Assembly (NCBI RefSeq): GCF_014905175.1
Contig: NC_057788.1
Coordinates: 1,302,001 to 1,366,000 of the forward strand
Direction: 5' to 3'
DNA from: Aphidius gifuensis
Lineage: Eukaryota; Arthropoda; Insecta; Hymenoptera; Braconidae
Length of the DNA: 64,000 bases
Made by a program: the position numbers and the translations under genes. Of this stretch, positions 15,101 to 26,683 are shown piece by piece. Each line of letters begins with the position of its first letter. Position 1 is the first letter of the stretch. The notes beneath the pieces are model-generated. The model saw nothing but the letters and a program-made list of their open reading frames with translations, did no database searches and was not told the origin of the DNA.

Positions 15101-18100
15101 TCGATATATTAATTATGTATAAATAATAATAATAAAAATGTTATGAATTAAATAATAATTAAATCAACAAAGATGAGAAAAAAAATCATAAAAAATGAGA
15201 TATTGAACTTTTTTTTTTTTACTTTCTTCTTAATTAAAAAATAATAATAATAACAACGACTGAGGGTGAAGAGTCATAGAAAAATTTCAGATAGTTTCTA
15301 CTAACTTGAAGTAAAAAAAAAATAAATAAATAAAAAATAGGTCAAATTGAAATTAAATTTAAAAAGAAAAAAAAATCGAAATATAAATTTTTCTTTTTTT
15401 TCTAAACATTGACATTTTTCTATCATAAAATATATCTCGTAAAACCGACAACGAATCAACTAAACAATTAATTAACAATTTAAATATGAAAAAAAAAACC
15501 ATTTGTTAAACAATTTAACAGTATTACGATAAGCTGTAAAAAAAAGTGAAAAAAAAAAATGATCATTTATGCAAAAAAAACATGGTTGTGTGTGTGAAAC
15601 ATAAACCAATGAGTCAATGAATGAAAAATAATTATAAACAATGATCAATGAATTGTGTTAATCATTGCAAAGTGAAATATATATATCCACATGTATATTA
15701 CTATAAAAAAAAAAATTATATATATATAAATAAATATCTATAAATCAGTGTGACTTATGGTGAGTTTTAAAAAAAAAATTAAATTTATAAAAATAATAAT
15801 TAACATATTATTAACATATTAAATAAATAAATAAAAATAATAATAATAAAATAAACAATAAAATAATAATACTAAATAAATAAATAATTATTATAATAAT
15901 TAAATAATAAATTAAATTAAATTAAACAAAATATAAATTTAAAAAAAAAAAAATCCCTCAATTTTTTTTCCACATGGAAATTTGTAATAATAAAAGACAA
16001 ATAATTTATGATAAATAAATAAATAATAAATAAATAAATAAATGATATACTTAATAAATAAATTAATAATAAATTAATAATAATAATAATAATAATAAAA
16101 ACATTAAGTATTGGTGTATTGGCATTACCGTTCGGGTCCGGGACAATCGGGTACAATGATTGAGGCTTTGTACTGTCGGGCCATGGTAGTTGATGGTGAT
16201 TCATTGGCAGGTTGGTTGTTGTCGATTGTTGGTTGGGGTGGAGTTGGTGGTCCACACAATTGCCGATTGCGCGTCGGGTGGTTCCGTAGTTCCGGGCAGG
16301 GCAAGCAACAACAATCGTCAACATTGGCAACGACCAGGTTAACGAAGCCGGGGCAACACCAGGGGGGCAACGCCAGGGTCGGGACAGGGCCAGGGCATAA
16401 ACCATCAACCAAGTTAGAACCTCATATATACGTTTATCATATTTTTCAACTTTATTCTAATAATATATTTTTTTTTTATTTTTTTTTCCATTGCTATTTT
16501 ATTTTTAAATTGTTTAATTGTTTTTTTTTTTAAATTTTTCAGTTTATTAATAATTGAAATTAAAAAAATATATTTATTTATTGTTTATAAAAGAATTTAT
16601 GTTTTTTTTAAATTTTTTTTTCATATGATTGTTTAAATAATATAGTAAAAATAAAATTGATTTTAATTTTTTAAACTTAAAGTGACTTTTTGAATAAAAC
16701 TACTTTTTTTTTTTTTGTTTTTTTTTTAAAGAAAAAAATAAGATGCAATGTAAAATAAATTATTAGCTAAATCAATGATTTTATCATGTTTTAAAAGTGT
16801 TCTCACCTGACTGCGCAATTTTGTTATATTTTGACCGCCTTTTCCGATTATTGATCCAGCAACCTGTAACAAAATTAAACGAAAAAAAAAAAAAAAGAAA
16901 AAAAAAATATAAAAAAATAATATCGAAATTGGATTAATAATACATTTTTAATTTAATTTTACACTTAAATATACATAAATAATTTCATTGTAAATATCAA
17001 ATTAACACTAATAAATTATTTTCAATATAATTTTTATAAATAATTTTAAAAAAGCAGAAAAAATCTTTTTCTTTTGCTTTTAAATATCAAATTCAAATTA
17101 TTATTATTATTATTATTAAAAATTGGAAGCCTAATTTAATTACGAATAAAGAAAATAAATTGAAAATGAATAGCAATAATTGATAGCTATTTAAAAAATA
17201 AATAAATCACGTAAAAAAAATCAAATTTTAATTTAAAAAAAAAATGAAGAATTTATAGATTGTCATCGTGGCTCATTGACGACTCAATTCACCATTTAGC
17301 AGATGTAAAAAAAATTAAAAGATCAAAAAAAAGTTGCTGATATATTACAGCTAAATTTCACCCCCATCAGATTATTATGCAAGACTCCCTTCTGTTGCTC
17401 TCCATTCACAGATATTGATCTTTCGAAATAGCATCAAGGCTCTACTCGAGATACATAAAATTATATTTCAAAATAAAATAAATTAAAAAGAAAAATTGAA
17501 CATCATGAGATTGGCCGTTTCGATTAAGTTTCATCAAAAGTCAAATCTTTTATTTCAACAAGAAATGAACAAAGTTTTATTCAACTCAAATAAAAGTACA
17601 AAAAAAAAAAAAAAGCCACTCCTCAATTCTATATTTCTATGATGATATTATAAGTAGTAAAATATGCCAATAGTTTGCAAGCTTGTATAAATTATTTGTA
17701 TTTAAAAAAAATATATATTTCTTTTGTTTAGCAATATTTTAATTCATACTGAAGAATTGAAGAGTTTAGTTTGAGTTATTACGCGACACATTGGAATGCA
17801 CTGACACTTTGTATAAGGTAACAAGCCTCTAGAAATTATAAAAAACCAATTGTATTTATTTATATTTATATACTTTGAATAGTGTCATTATACCACGCCT
17901 AAATAATATGTTAATTTACAACAAATAATATGGAGGTCATTTATTTTGCAATAAGAAAAAAAATATTATGGAGAAGAAAATGATTAATTTTATTTATTGC
18001 TTACAATATTCAAATTTCAAAGTAAAATCTTTAGGCATTTTTAATTAAACGTAGGATAAATAAAATAGAATTACATATAATTTATGTAAAAATATAATTT

Positions 18101-18403
18101 CACGTTCACTTGGTCAAGTGATTTGATGTGTCCTTGTAAAAGAGACTAGATAATATTTTATTACGTTATATAATAATTATGTCTTTGATTTTATGCAAGT
18201 ATATATCGTAATGATTATAATAATAATAATAATAATTGGAGTAAATAATAATAAATGATATAATTAAATTGTAAATAATTTTTTTAATAACATACCTTGC
18301 TTGGTATGAGCAATCTTAATTCATCATCACCTTGACGAAAACGTTTATGAGGATTTGGTGGTCCACAATTTGCCATGGGACCGGCATCAGCCTCCCTTTT
18401 CAT
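121..18403 (-). CDS. HNRNPK: hnRNP K / bancal, three-KH-domain RNA-binding protein
   Basis: Ten coding exons, each with GT/AG borders and matching phase: 18403-18296, 16863-16807, 16172-16129, 14181-14109, 14033-13923, 2039-1911, 1807-1369, 1284-1109, 1035-869, 148-121. They join to 1332 nt, or 443 aa. KH1 (about 29-94), KH2 (about 104-173) and KH3 (about 368-435) each carry the RNA-gripping loop: IIGKGGQN, VIGKGGLK, IIGKGGAR. Between KH2 and KH3 lies a Gly/Pro/Arg-rich region with RGG-like repeats. It starts SPLKGVNNPYDPHNYDDFY, which matches the segment after KH2 in human hnRNP K. The family binds C-rich RNA and DNA in nucleus and cytoplasm and acts in splicing, transcription and translation. 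The start ATG lies 5 nt inside its exon; no upstream ATG is seen in the proposed 5' UTR exons. The protein ends QSVHDNADHY. The product is certain; exon ends are from manual reading. Confidence 0.95.
149..868 (-). other. last hnRNP K intron
   Basis: Intron of 720 nt with GT and AG borders. Apart from the miR-7 hairpin (388-472) I see only A/T-rich sequence. Confidence 0.8.
388..472 (-). ncRNA. mir-7: miR-7 precursor hairpin in the last hnRNP K intron
   Basis: Read on the minus strand, 459-436 is TGGAAGACTAGTGATTTTGT plus TGTT, the mature miR-7 sequence recalled from flies and vertebrates. The opposite arm (about 422-396) contains GAATCACTAATCATCC and pairs with it. The stem continues outward through TTGTA/TACAA and GAG/CTC. 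The loop is about 13 nt. It lies in the intron between hnRNP K exons 1035-869 and 148-121, same strand. In Drosophila and human, miR-7 is also hosted by an hnRNP K intron, so the position supports the call. It is presumably co-transcribed with its host. Confidence 0.96.
3037..3125 (+). promoter_or_regulatory. possible start site and first exon of cytochrome b5 copy 1
   Basis: An arthropod-type initiator TCAGTT at 3037-3042 is followed about 85 nt later by a good donor (TTTG/GTAAGAAAA at 3125/3126). That donor could splice to the acceptor ending at 3531, giving a non-coding exon 1. Another initiator-like TCAGTT lies near 2549, so the start site is unsettled. Confidence 0.3.
3563..3976 (+). CDS. 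cytochrome b5, membrane-anchored (copy 1)
   Basis: Protein of 137 aa. The heme-binding domain spans about 5-80, with both axial His ligands in place: His38 in TEHPGGEE and His62 in DDIGHTREA. A linker rich in Asn, Asp and Glu follows (about 81-110). One hydrophobic segment near the C-terminus (about 113-134, LLPIVIGIGAFVYFIILY) is the tail anchor typical of ER cytochrome b5. The family passes electrons to desaturases, elongation enzymes and P450s. The ATG at 3563 is the first in frame; the codons before it from 3542 begin with TTG and read through the 5' leader. A splice acceptor (tttcag, ending 3531) precedes the leader, so at least one non-coding exon lies upstream. The gene sits inside an hnRNP K intron on the opposite strand, 2.2 kb from copy 2. 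AATAAA follows the stop at once. Confidence 0.93.
   Translation: MTTNIYSYQEVSTHNNENDCWMIMHGGVYDLTKFLTEHPGGEEILLKSAGLDGSDCFDDIGHTREASQLREKYKVGIIDVNSSPVNKPNDNNNDNNDDDWEIEEQEEVKNNQKYLLPIVIGIGAFVYFIILYSFNLI
5486..5516. repeat. short tandem repeat, about 11-bp unit (GAGGGTAAGAG)
   Basis: Nearly three consecutive copies of an 11-bp unit lie between the two cytochrome b5 genes. A donor-like AAG/GTGAGT lies just downstream near 5537, so the purine-rich stretch might belong to the first exon of copy 2. This is only a suggestion. Confidence 0.5.
6188..6586 (+). CDS. cytochrome b5, membrane-anchored (copy 2)
   Basis: Protein of 132 aa. The heme domain covers about 6-80 with His38 (NEHPGGEE) and His62 (DDVGHSNDA), at the same spacing as copy 1. 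A basic and Ser/Asn-rich linker follows (about 81-112), then a hydrophobic C-terminal anchor (113-130, NYIIAGIFAILIAIIYLQLN at the end). It is closer than copy 1 to the usual insect cytochrome b5 pattern (FTRAEIA near the N-terminus, FLNEHPGGEEVLLEQAGKDA). An acceptor (ttttacag, ending 6142) precedes a 45-nt leader, so a non-coding first exon must lie upstream. The coding part is a single exon, like copy 1. The two proteins differ at many positions, so the tandem copy is not recent. Confidence 0.94.
   Translation: MTELKQFTRAEIANSGEKITRIIIHDKVYDVSKFLNEHPGGEEVLLEQAGKDASDDWDDVGHSNDAIELMKNYLIGEIVKGERKNSKPKEPWSTRNTKKQNNNDTSSSSSNKNYIIAGIFAILIAIIYLQLN
8010..8180. other. G/C-rich block of unknown nature in the KH2 intron
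   Basis: This stretch of about 170 bp is far more G/C-rich than the surrounding intron and has mixed, non-repetitive sequence (for example CACCTGGTGTGGCAGATGG). On the plus strand one frame stays open for over 60 codons (about 8014-8210), without a recognised product or a good start. It could be a conserved non-coding element, an exon of an unknown transcript or an insertion. Confidence 0.35.
9029..9690. repeat. dispersed intronic repeat, copy A
   Basis: About 660 bp nearly identical to copy B (18501-19157) and, over its right two thirds, to copy C (about 31755-32200). It starts at AAATAATCTT and ends near AATAATACGTG. Landmark strings shared by the copies are GTTGTTGCCAATATTATATC and CGTTATGAATTATGAGC. 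It has no coding capacity, so it looks like a non-autonomous mobile element. All three copies share orientation. I found no clear terminal repeats or target-site duplication by eye. Confidence 0.85.
11553..12146 (+). repeat. long inverted repeat, forward arm
   Basis: About 590 bp whose reverse complement is present, with only scattered differences, at 24738-25339. Anchor strings are ACACGTAAACATAATAATGA at the left and GGTTCCTTTTGTTGTGG in the right half. Both arms lie in introns of the same hnRNP K pre-mRNA, 12.6 kb apart. Confidence 0.88.
14182..16128 (-). other. hnRNP K intron within KH1, distal part
   Basis: Intron of about 1.9 kb, A/T-rich with long poly-T and TAA tracts. No gene, RNA or repeat family member was seen apart from the simple-sequence tract listed separately. 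Confidence 0.7.
15780..16105. repeat. TAA/AAT simple-sequence tract
   Basis: Over 300 bp built almost only from AAT, TAA and TAAA units, next to the short KH1 exon of hnRNP K (16172-16129). It holds no information I can read. Confidence 0.8.
16173..16415 (-). other. G/C-rich island upstream of a 44-nt hnRNP K exon
   Basis: The 44-nt KH1 exon (16172-16129) continues upstream, in its intron, into about 240 bp that are much richer in G and C than anything else in the window. The frame of the exon stays open across the island (about 80 codons, ending TTMARQ/YKAS at the normal acceptor), and other frames are also open. Only the exon itself matches the KH fold, so I treat the rest as intron. An alternative, longer exon is possible, but I see no strong acceptor at its far end. 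Confidence 0.45.
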
Positions 18404-18500
18404 TATGTCTGTAATCAGAAAAAAATAGAAGAAAAATTTAACATTAAATTAGTTAATTCATTGGTTGTTTTAAAAATGTGTTTTTGTATATTAATTATTA

Positions 18501-19157
18501 AATAATCTTGTATCAATTGAGAAAGTTTATTTTAGCCAGGGATTTGTATCTAGTTGGTTTTTTTTTTTTTTTGGATAGAGTTTATTAAAAGATAAATATT
18601 ATTCTTGTCTAATTTTTTTAATAGTAATAAATGATTAATAATATCTTTTATAAACGAAAAATAAATTGAAATAATTTTTTTCTTTTTTTTTTTTTTTTTT
18701 CATCAACGATAAACAATGTTTATTTGTTGAGCTTTTATTTAATATTAATTTTTTTTTTAATTTTTAAATTTTTAATTAGCTAATATGTTATAATAATAAA
18801 CAGGATAAAATTATTGATAAAAAATAAAAACAATTATATCGTTATGAATTATGAGCTTCAAAATTATCAAGTTACTTTTTTTTTCGTTTTTTTTTTTAAA
18901 TTTTATTTTTCACGTGTTAAAAATATAAATATATAAATTTTAAAATAAATAAATATTTTATTTACAAATTGTTGAAAATTTAAAAATTTATTTGACTATC
19001 AAATATCAGGTTGTTGCCAATATTATATCAAATGGAAAAAAAAAAAAATTCAATAAAAATTAAAATATAAAATTGGAAAAGCTCATAAACGTTATTCAAT
19101 TTTACGAAAATAAAAAATTCAATTAGACAATAAATAATACGTGAATACAATTAAAAA
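18501..19157. repeat. dispersed intronic repeat, copy B
   Basis: It lies just upstream (in hnRNP K sense) of the start-codon exon. It differs from copy A by a short internal change near 18570, where A has an extra stretch around AACAGAGATTATTTAAACAT, and by a few substitutions and poly-T length changes. Confidence 0.85.
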
Positions 19158-20641
19158 ATAATGTTAGTAAATATTTAAAAAACGTGTATACACTAATGAT
19201 GATAATTGCACTCTTAATCCTCAGCTGACTCTGTCCACAATAATCCACATTAATGAAAGAGGAAATGAAGAGGTTGATGGTTGCAAGAAAATTTTTCACC
19301 AAAGAGAGAGGGGAAGGGTTATTAAAATAAACTAGACCATTGATCGCGTAATGAGTGCGCGACTTGGTCGTTCATTATTTATACAACCGACTTTTTGATT
19401 TATGCTAAAAAGATTTTCTATTTTTTCCTCTTATTTTTAATTTATATTAAATGTTTTTTCATTTATTTTTTTTTGTATTACAAGTATTATAATATTACTA
19501 AAATTTGTTTTTCCAACTTAATTTTAAATTTAGTTTGAAAAATCTTTTTGATCATCGATAATTCTCCTCCACTAAATTTTTTTCTTATTTTTTTTATCGT
19601 TATCATGTTTCTTTACAAATCTCTTCTTGTCACATTTCAACTTTTATATCCATAATATTTTTTTGACTCTTTTTTTCTTATTTCATATTACAACTTGCTC
19701 CACTTTGCTCAAAGTGGTCTTTTACCAGCAAAGAAATATGCACTATATACACTTTAAAGAAGCTCATCCTTTTTACAATTCCATATTCAGCTTTTTACTA
19801 GATATATTCGTCATCCAATTTGATAAAAAAAAAATATTATATATAATTTTAAAACGACTCCTGAAATTCATATGTAATATCTATGATAAAGATTTTTTTT
19901 TTTTCATTGAATTTTTCATATCATACACCCAATAGACAGTATAAAAAAATATACATACATAAAACCGAAATAATAAAAAACATAAACGACCGATAAAAGA
20001 AGACAAATAGTTTCATATAATTTTTTTTTTTTTAAATTTATTCAAATTAAAAAAAAAACAGTAAAAATCATCTTTTTGTTTCAACATATCAAAGCTAATT
20101 GCTTTGCTATTTAGTCTGTACCTTAATTACAGTAAAAAAAATAATAAAAAAATTGGAAAATTTACATTCTCTTTAATTAATCAAAGCCAATCGATTTTGT
20201 TTTTTTTTATTTCTTTAACTAGCATTTATAGGATTTTATTTTTTATGTAAATAAAAATCTCAAACGTTTTGTTAATCAATGTAATTATTATTTTGTGAAT
20301 TTTTAATTGAATGAATAACTACTGTGAGATGATAAAATAAATTTACAAATATATCCTGAGTGGATGAATAAATAATTTTTGAAATTGACATGTTATTTTG
20401 TATGAAAACGGAAATCAGTGGTGGATTGTTGGCACAAAATAACATTGAATATTTGTAACACAAATGTGAGTGTATTAATCTGACTCTATCATTGAATATT
20501 AAACTGCATAAATTACACGTGGAATATATTTTAGCATCAAACAAAATCCGTTTGTTCAGCAAAAAAAAAATCCATAAAATTTATGAATCTTCTTTTTTTT
20601 TTATTTGAAAATTAATAAATGAAATTCAGAAAAAAATGAAG

Positions 20642-22105
20642 CATACACGGATAGATTTTTTCTTTTTTTTTTACTAAAACAACACGTCGATGGCCCAGCA
20701 ATCTGGAAACGTGAAATGTATTAAATTTGATATGGGCCATAGCAATTTTTCTTGATGAGCGCCGCCTAACGGCAATTTGGACTTTACCCTGGTACGTAAT
20801 TTTGAGTAGCCATATAGTAAAACAATACTAAATATTGAAATTGACGATGCAAATTTTAAAGAGTGAATATTAATATTTAATGAGACAAAAAATAAATTAT
20901 ACAATGTAGAAATTAAAAAAAATATGTACACTCGAAAATCTGTTTGAAACATAATAAAAATTAAAATAGGCAATTAAATTTTACAATAGTTATAAATTTT
21001 TACTACACCGTCCGCTCGTGAACAGTAATAAATACATTAACTATAATAGAATAAATTAAATAAATACACAGATAACGTTCAGACGATAATTTATTATAGA
21101 ATAATTTATAATAATAATAATAATAATATTTTTACATCCAACTTTTTGGTATAAAAGAAAAACTTTGAGATGTTAAAATTTCTGACGTTATAACTGATGT
21201 ATATACTCAATAATTTTGTGGTGTGGGAACCTAGTTCAGTATCATTTAGAGTCGATTAATTTATATGCATCAAAGTGTTCATCCTAATAACTTTTATTTT
21301 CTTTGTATTGTTAACTGTATTATTAACTTTTATAAATCATATTACGGTATTCTATAGGAATATCATTTATATTTTTTAAAATAAAATTAAAATTTCACTT
21401 GTAAATTAAAATATATTTTAAAATCATGATAACTTCAATAAAAGTAACACTGGCTGACTTTGAATAAAGCACATTACACATTTCGCCGTTAAAATTTATT
21501 TCATGTCTGTGCACGTCTGATATAAAAGAATCGATTATCGACAAAAGGCAGACGAAGCTAAAAATCATCTGAATTTCCAATGCGCAGAATAACGGCCGCG
21601 CAGTAATTTAATTTTTTACTATGGCCCATTAAATTTTCGCTGAGCCCATATCAACATAAAACTTTTGATACTGCAGTCGGTAACAACGAGCATCGCGGCA
21701 AGTAGTAGATAAAAATTGCTATGGTGCATGTAATTTTAGATGAAGACATTTAATTTTTCAACATAACTATTGTAAAATCTACAATATGCAAGCAAATTCG
21801 GCTGTGCTCAAGCAAAATAAAACCTATAAAAAATTACTATGGTACATTGTAGTATTAGAAAGAAGCATAATAATTTTTGAACTTAAATTTGTAAAGATTC
21901 CATGTTACGTTGCAGTTTTATTTTTATACAAAGTAAAATCAAGAAATCTCAAAATATTGCTATGGTCCATTGCAATTTTTTAATCACAACATTGTTTTTT
22001 TTCGTAATATTTAATGTAAAAAATGTATTAGTTGACCGATGTTTCTTGAATACTGTGGGACCGTAGTAAAATTTCGTGAAAATTTTTTTCCGTGTACACG
22101 TCATT
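20642..22105. mobile_element. candidate DNA transposon remnant with inverted ends
   Basis: The left end reads CATACACGGATAGATTTTTT (from about 20642). The right end, on the other strand, reads GTGTACACGGAAAAAAATTT (from about 22105). The outer TACACGGA and the following T-rich run agree in inverted orientation. Inside, a motif like GCTATGGTCCATTGCAATTT recurs near 21618, 21719, 21838 and 21960, about 100-120 bp apart, with relatives near 20732 and, inverted, near 22055. There is no long ORF. Ends and family are inferred by eye. Confidence 0.45.
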
Positions 22106-24737
22106 GTCTGAGTCAGTTTAAATTATTATTTTTTTATTTTTTATGCAACGCGTCAGCATATATTTTTAGCATCAAATTATCACTTGAAAAAATAAAATCA
22201 ATAACTCTATATTTGACGAAAAAATATTAATAAAATAAATTGCATCAAAGTGAAAAATAATATGTTGAAAAAATAATTAACAATAATGAAAAATATTTCG
22301 AGTTAAATTGACAAAAGTTTATGAAAAAATAAAACATTTTTCTTCCAACTTCAAATAAAAATAGAATTTTAAAATATTTTACAAATCTGGTTATTAAAAA
22401 TTTTTAGCATTTTTTTTTCGAATAGTAATAACATTCAATTGAGGTTGAATATAAAATACGTGCTGTTATATCAAACAATAAATTTAATAATTTCATAGGA
22501 ATAATAATACACCCTTAAAAAAAATAAAATAAAAAAATACAAAAAAAATTATATACACACGTTTGATGATAAAAAATAATAATAATTATCATTATTATAT
22601 AAAATTATATGAAAAAATTGAATGAAATATTGATATATAATAATGAAAATAAATATATTTGATTTTATTCTGATACGATATAAATTTATAGTTACAAAAA
22701 TAAAAAAAAAAAAGCTAACAAACATGAATAAAAAATATGAAGATTTATCAATTTAATTGTCTGATGATTATTTAAATTACTATGGAGCAAAAACAAAGTA
22801 ACAAAGGTCAATAAAGAAACAATGATAAGATAAAAAAAAATAAATATAAATTTATTTATATAGTTGGAGTTGAAAATCATGAAAATACAAAATAAAAATA
22901 TGTAATTTTTTTCGTTTTGTTGAGATATGAAATATTGCGTGTGAAAGTTGTCGTGTCTGGTTACTTTGAGGGTGAGCTTTAAACAATTCATTGGAAAAAA
23001 AAAATTCATAATACATTGTGTAATAATAAAAATGACGGGACAAGTTAAATTAAAATGAAAAAAATAATATAGAAAAAAAAAAAAAAAAGTTTGATGGTCG
23101 CCAAAAAGTCTACATCGTGAGGCGCCGTCCAGTCGGTTAGTGATTTTTTAAAAAACTCAGAGGGATGAATAAATGTTATAGACACATGCAAGGGTAAAAT
23201 AAACCCTACTAAGTGGAAAAAAAAAAATATTATGCATCTTGGATAATCTCAATTTGCAGAAAAAATAAAAAATATACGATTGAAGAAAAAATTAAAAAGG
23301 AATAATTGAATATAAATTTAAAAATTAATAAAATTTAAATGGAAATAATTTAATTAATTATCATTGTATTTTAAATTAAAATTGAATAAATGAATTAAAA
23401 AAATAAATTGAATTTATAAATTTATTGAGTAAATTTTATAAAGGAAAATTTTATAGAAAATATTTGTCGATTTTTTAGAATTGAGAGAAAAATAAAATTA
23501 ATATATTTATAAATTTTTTTAAATATATAATGTAAATTTAATAGAATAATAAATATTTTTAAAAAAATGAAAAAAGGGTTAAAACGATGTTGTTTCGAAG
23601 CAGTCCAATTAAGGGCGACAAGTCGTGTCAAGAGGTGAAATCGTGAATCACGCTTTGACTTGAAATTTCCCTCACTGATGACATATATATTGAAATTAAA
23701 ATTCTCCTTATCAACGTGACAAGTAAACTTAAATAACAAAACAAAAGCTCAAAACTATTGATTTTTAATTGAGAATATTAAATTTTTTCAACTGAAAAAA
23801 AATTTCATTCAAGCAATTATTATAATTGACAAAAAAAGCAATTATAAATATTAAAAAAAAAAATTATTGTATGATATGTGATACAGCCGGTTATTTTATT
23901 TGTAAAAATATTTGAAATGAAAAAATTTAATCATGGATTAAAGTAATAAAATATAAAAACATTTGTATCAAATTTCCACTAGTGTGTTATGAATATTTGT
24001 AATATTATTTTATTTTAAAAATTATTAATATTCAAGTGCGAAGGAAAAATATTAAATTTAATTGGAGAAAAATGAAAGGTGTAAATAAAATGATATAAAT
24101 ATTATAAATAAATAATATCAAGACATGGGTATAAACATGAAAAACATGGTAAAAAAATTTAAAAGAAATAAAATAAGAAAAAATTGCGTTGGAAATGTGA
24201 GATGGTTGTATAAAATGTAACAATTTAGTTTGGGGATAATCCAGGATAAAGGTAAACACGCAATTTTTATGTTGTAATAATTTATTTTTATTAAAATTAA
24301 TTATATATTTTTGATAAATGTTTACCTATATCAAATATATTTTTCATGTGATTATTAAGAAGAGTTGAAATATAAAAGTAAAGAAAAGCCAAGAAAATTC
24401 GAAAAAAAAGAGTGAATAAAAATTTTGAAAAATAGAAAGGTTAAGAAAATAAAGCTACCCTTAATTCTCGTTGAGAAAAAGAAAACATTGATTGATCATT
24501 AAATCACCCCTCGAATCGACTCAATGATCGAACTCTAGTTGTTACCACCCAAGGGAATTCGAAAACAAATAAAAAAATATTACAAGAGTTTTTATCGTCG
24601 TTGAAAGATTTTCCAATAAATTAATGCGATTATTAAAAGAATGTTTTTCTATTGTTTGAGAAAGAAATTCAATTTTTTTATTACAAATGAGTAGAGATTT
24701 GAAGAATTGTAAAATCAATTTCATGTAATTTAATTGT

Positions 24738-25339
24738 AATAAAAAATATGAATTTTATTCTTCATATTTCTTTGGGTATCAAAGTTTTTGTTGATAAATA
24801 AAATTTAAATTTTCTAGTAAATACTTATATAAGATTAAATTATGATTACATGACTAATTATCCTGTATGAAAATTTCCCATGTTATAATATCTCGAACAA
24901 AAATATCCTAATGAAATAAAAATTTAATAAAAAATATTCCACAACAAAAGGAACCACTAAACAATTAAAAAATAAATTAATTATAAATTTATCAAAGACA
25001 TATTATAATTGCCTTGTTAATAATCAATAATAATAAATTGAATAATATAAATAAAAATAAAATAAACATTAAATACAATATTTAAAATGTTAATATTAAC
25101 AAAATTTAATTTAAAATAATAATAACATTGAGTCATTACAATACAGCGACTAATTAATTTATTTTTCAATCAATTCATTTTAAATGTATCCAAGATACAT
25201 GATGACGGTAAATTTAGAAAAATAAATAAATTAATTGTTAAATTCAATAATTATTTATTAATCATAATTTTTGAGAAATTTTAAATAGTCATTATATCAT
25301 TATTATGTTTACGTGTTTTACAATTTTTGTATTATTTAT
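24738..25339 (-). repeat. long inverted repeat, reverse arm
   Basis: Reverse complement of 11553-12146. It reads CCACAACAAAAGGAACC where the other arm reads GGTTCCTTTTGTTGTGG, and ends TCATTATTATGTTTACGTGT. Differences such as CATGGG against CACGGG are few, so the duplication is young or has been homogenised. Confidence 0.88.
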
Positions 25340-26683
25340 TTATTCATTTTTTGATAGTTGGTTATTTTTTAATACGAAAATTATAGTAAACATGGATAAA
25401 ATAAAAAATCAAATTAATAAATTAATTAAAAGTGAAGCTCATTATTTTATCACACTCTGTTCACATAATCATAACAAGGCTTGATGATCCGTAAAAGTTT
25501 AATGAAGTTTACACTCGAATAACCATTGAAACCATAATACGAAAATAAAATCATACATATTTTTTTTTTTTTATTTTCCAAACGTCAATAATAAATCAAG
25601 AATATAAAAAAAAAAAATAAAAAATTATTATTTTATAATAATTTGATATATATTTTTTCCTAGATATTGAAGTTTTTCCATCAAATAGATAAAAAATAAT
25701 AATAATAATAGCCAATTGAAAAAATAAAAAAATATTGACCTCTCAAGGGAAATTTGACCTTTGATTTTCCACTTAAAATATCGAGTGTATCACATAAAAA
25801 AAAAATTTTAAAAAAAAAAAATTCTTTTTACATTTTTAAATTTCCATATTTTAATATTTCATTTTTTTTTTTTTTTTCAATCAAGCTTCTATCAATATAA
25901 AAAAAATGAAAAAAAAAAATTTTTATTCCATTTAAAATTACTCAATTTTATTTCAACAAGAAGTTGATAAATTTAAATTGATTTAATTTAATCTTGTTTG
26001 TTGATTAACAATAAAAGTAGATGAATAAAAATTTGCCAATAAAAAAGTATAAATTATATTTTTAAATAAAGCAATTCATGTGAATGATGTTAATATATTT
26101 TTAAGTAAATAAAATAACAAATTTATATGAACATGTAGTACATGTAAGAAAAAAAAAAACAAACATATCCATCAAGATTTAATATCTAAAATTAGATTTG
26201 AAATTTAACAAATGGACATAAACTAAAAACTAGTATTTAAAAAATAAAATAACTAGAAGAATTTATGAGAGGACACAATGTAAATTTTCACTGATTTAAA
26301 TATTTCTCAAAGAGAAGCAATTCATTCATTTAACTCACAAGATATCTTGCCAGTTATTTCCTATTTCTACTTGTTAAATTTTTCTTTATCAAGTTTGTCG
26401 TACTAACACGTGCTTGACTATGTCATTCTGAAGGAAAATCTGGCATCTAGTTTACGACATTTTTAGTGATTTATTTAACCGGTCTGAGAATGAATGGAAC
26501 GACAATTTATACAACAAATTACTACAATATTTTCTCCTCTTAAAAGAAGCTTTAAAAAATATCCCTCTCTTTTTTTTTTTTGTCTTTTTCAAATTTAAAT
26601 AAAACAAAAGGGAATAATTATATTTTTTTTAAATTGATTTTTCAAGTGTCAATTGTTTAAATGGACATTAAATATTTACTTAC

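Larger units (their letters stand above)
18409..26683 (-). other. hnRNP K 5' UTR intron (8.3 kb)
   Basis: It separates the start-codon exon (18408-18296) from a non-coding exon (26734-26684). It holds repeat copy B, a candidate terminal-inverted-repeat element (20642-22105) and the reverse arm of the long inverted repeat. The remaining sequence (19200-20600, 22110-24730, 25340-26680) is A/T-rich and shows no gene. Confidence 0.7.

Noticed and set aside
16111..16533. Plus-strand 140-aa ORF over the G/C-rich island
   Set aside because: No recognisable domain, a tail of poly-Phe from poly-T, and overlap with a certain hnRNP K exon on the other strand.
22692..24724. Short Phe/Ile/Tyr-rich ORFs in the 5' UTR intron
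   Set aside because: Composition reflects poly-A/T sequence, and no homology or gene signals are visible. The same applies to most ORFs of 60-105 codons between 7000 and 43000.
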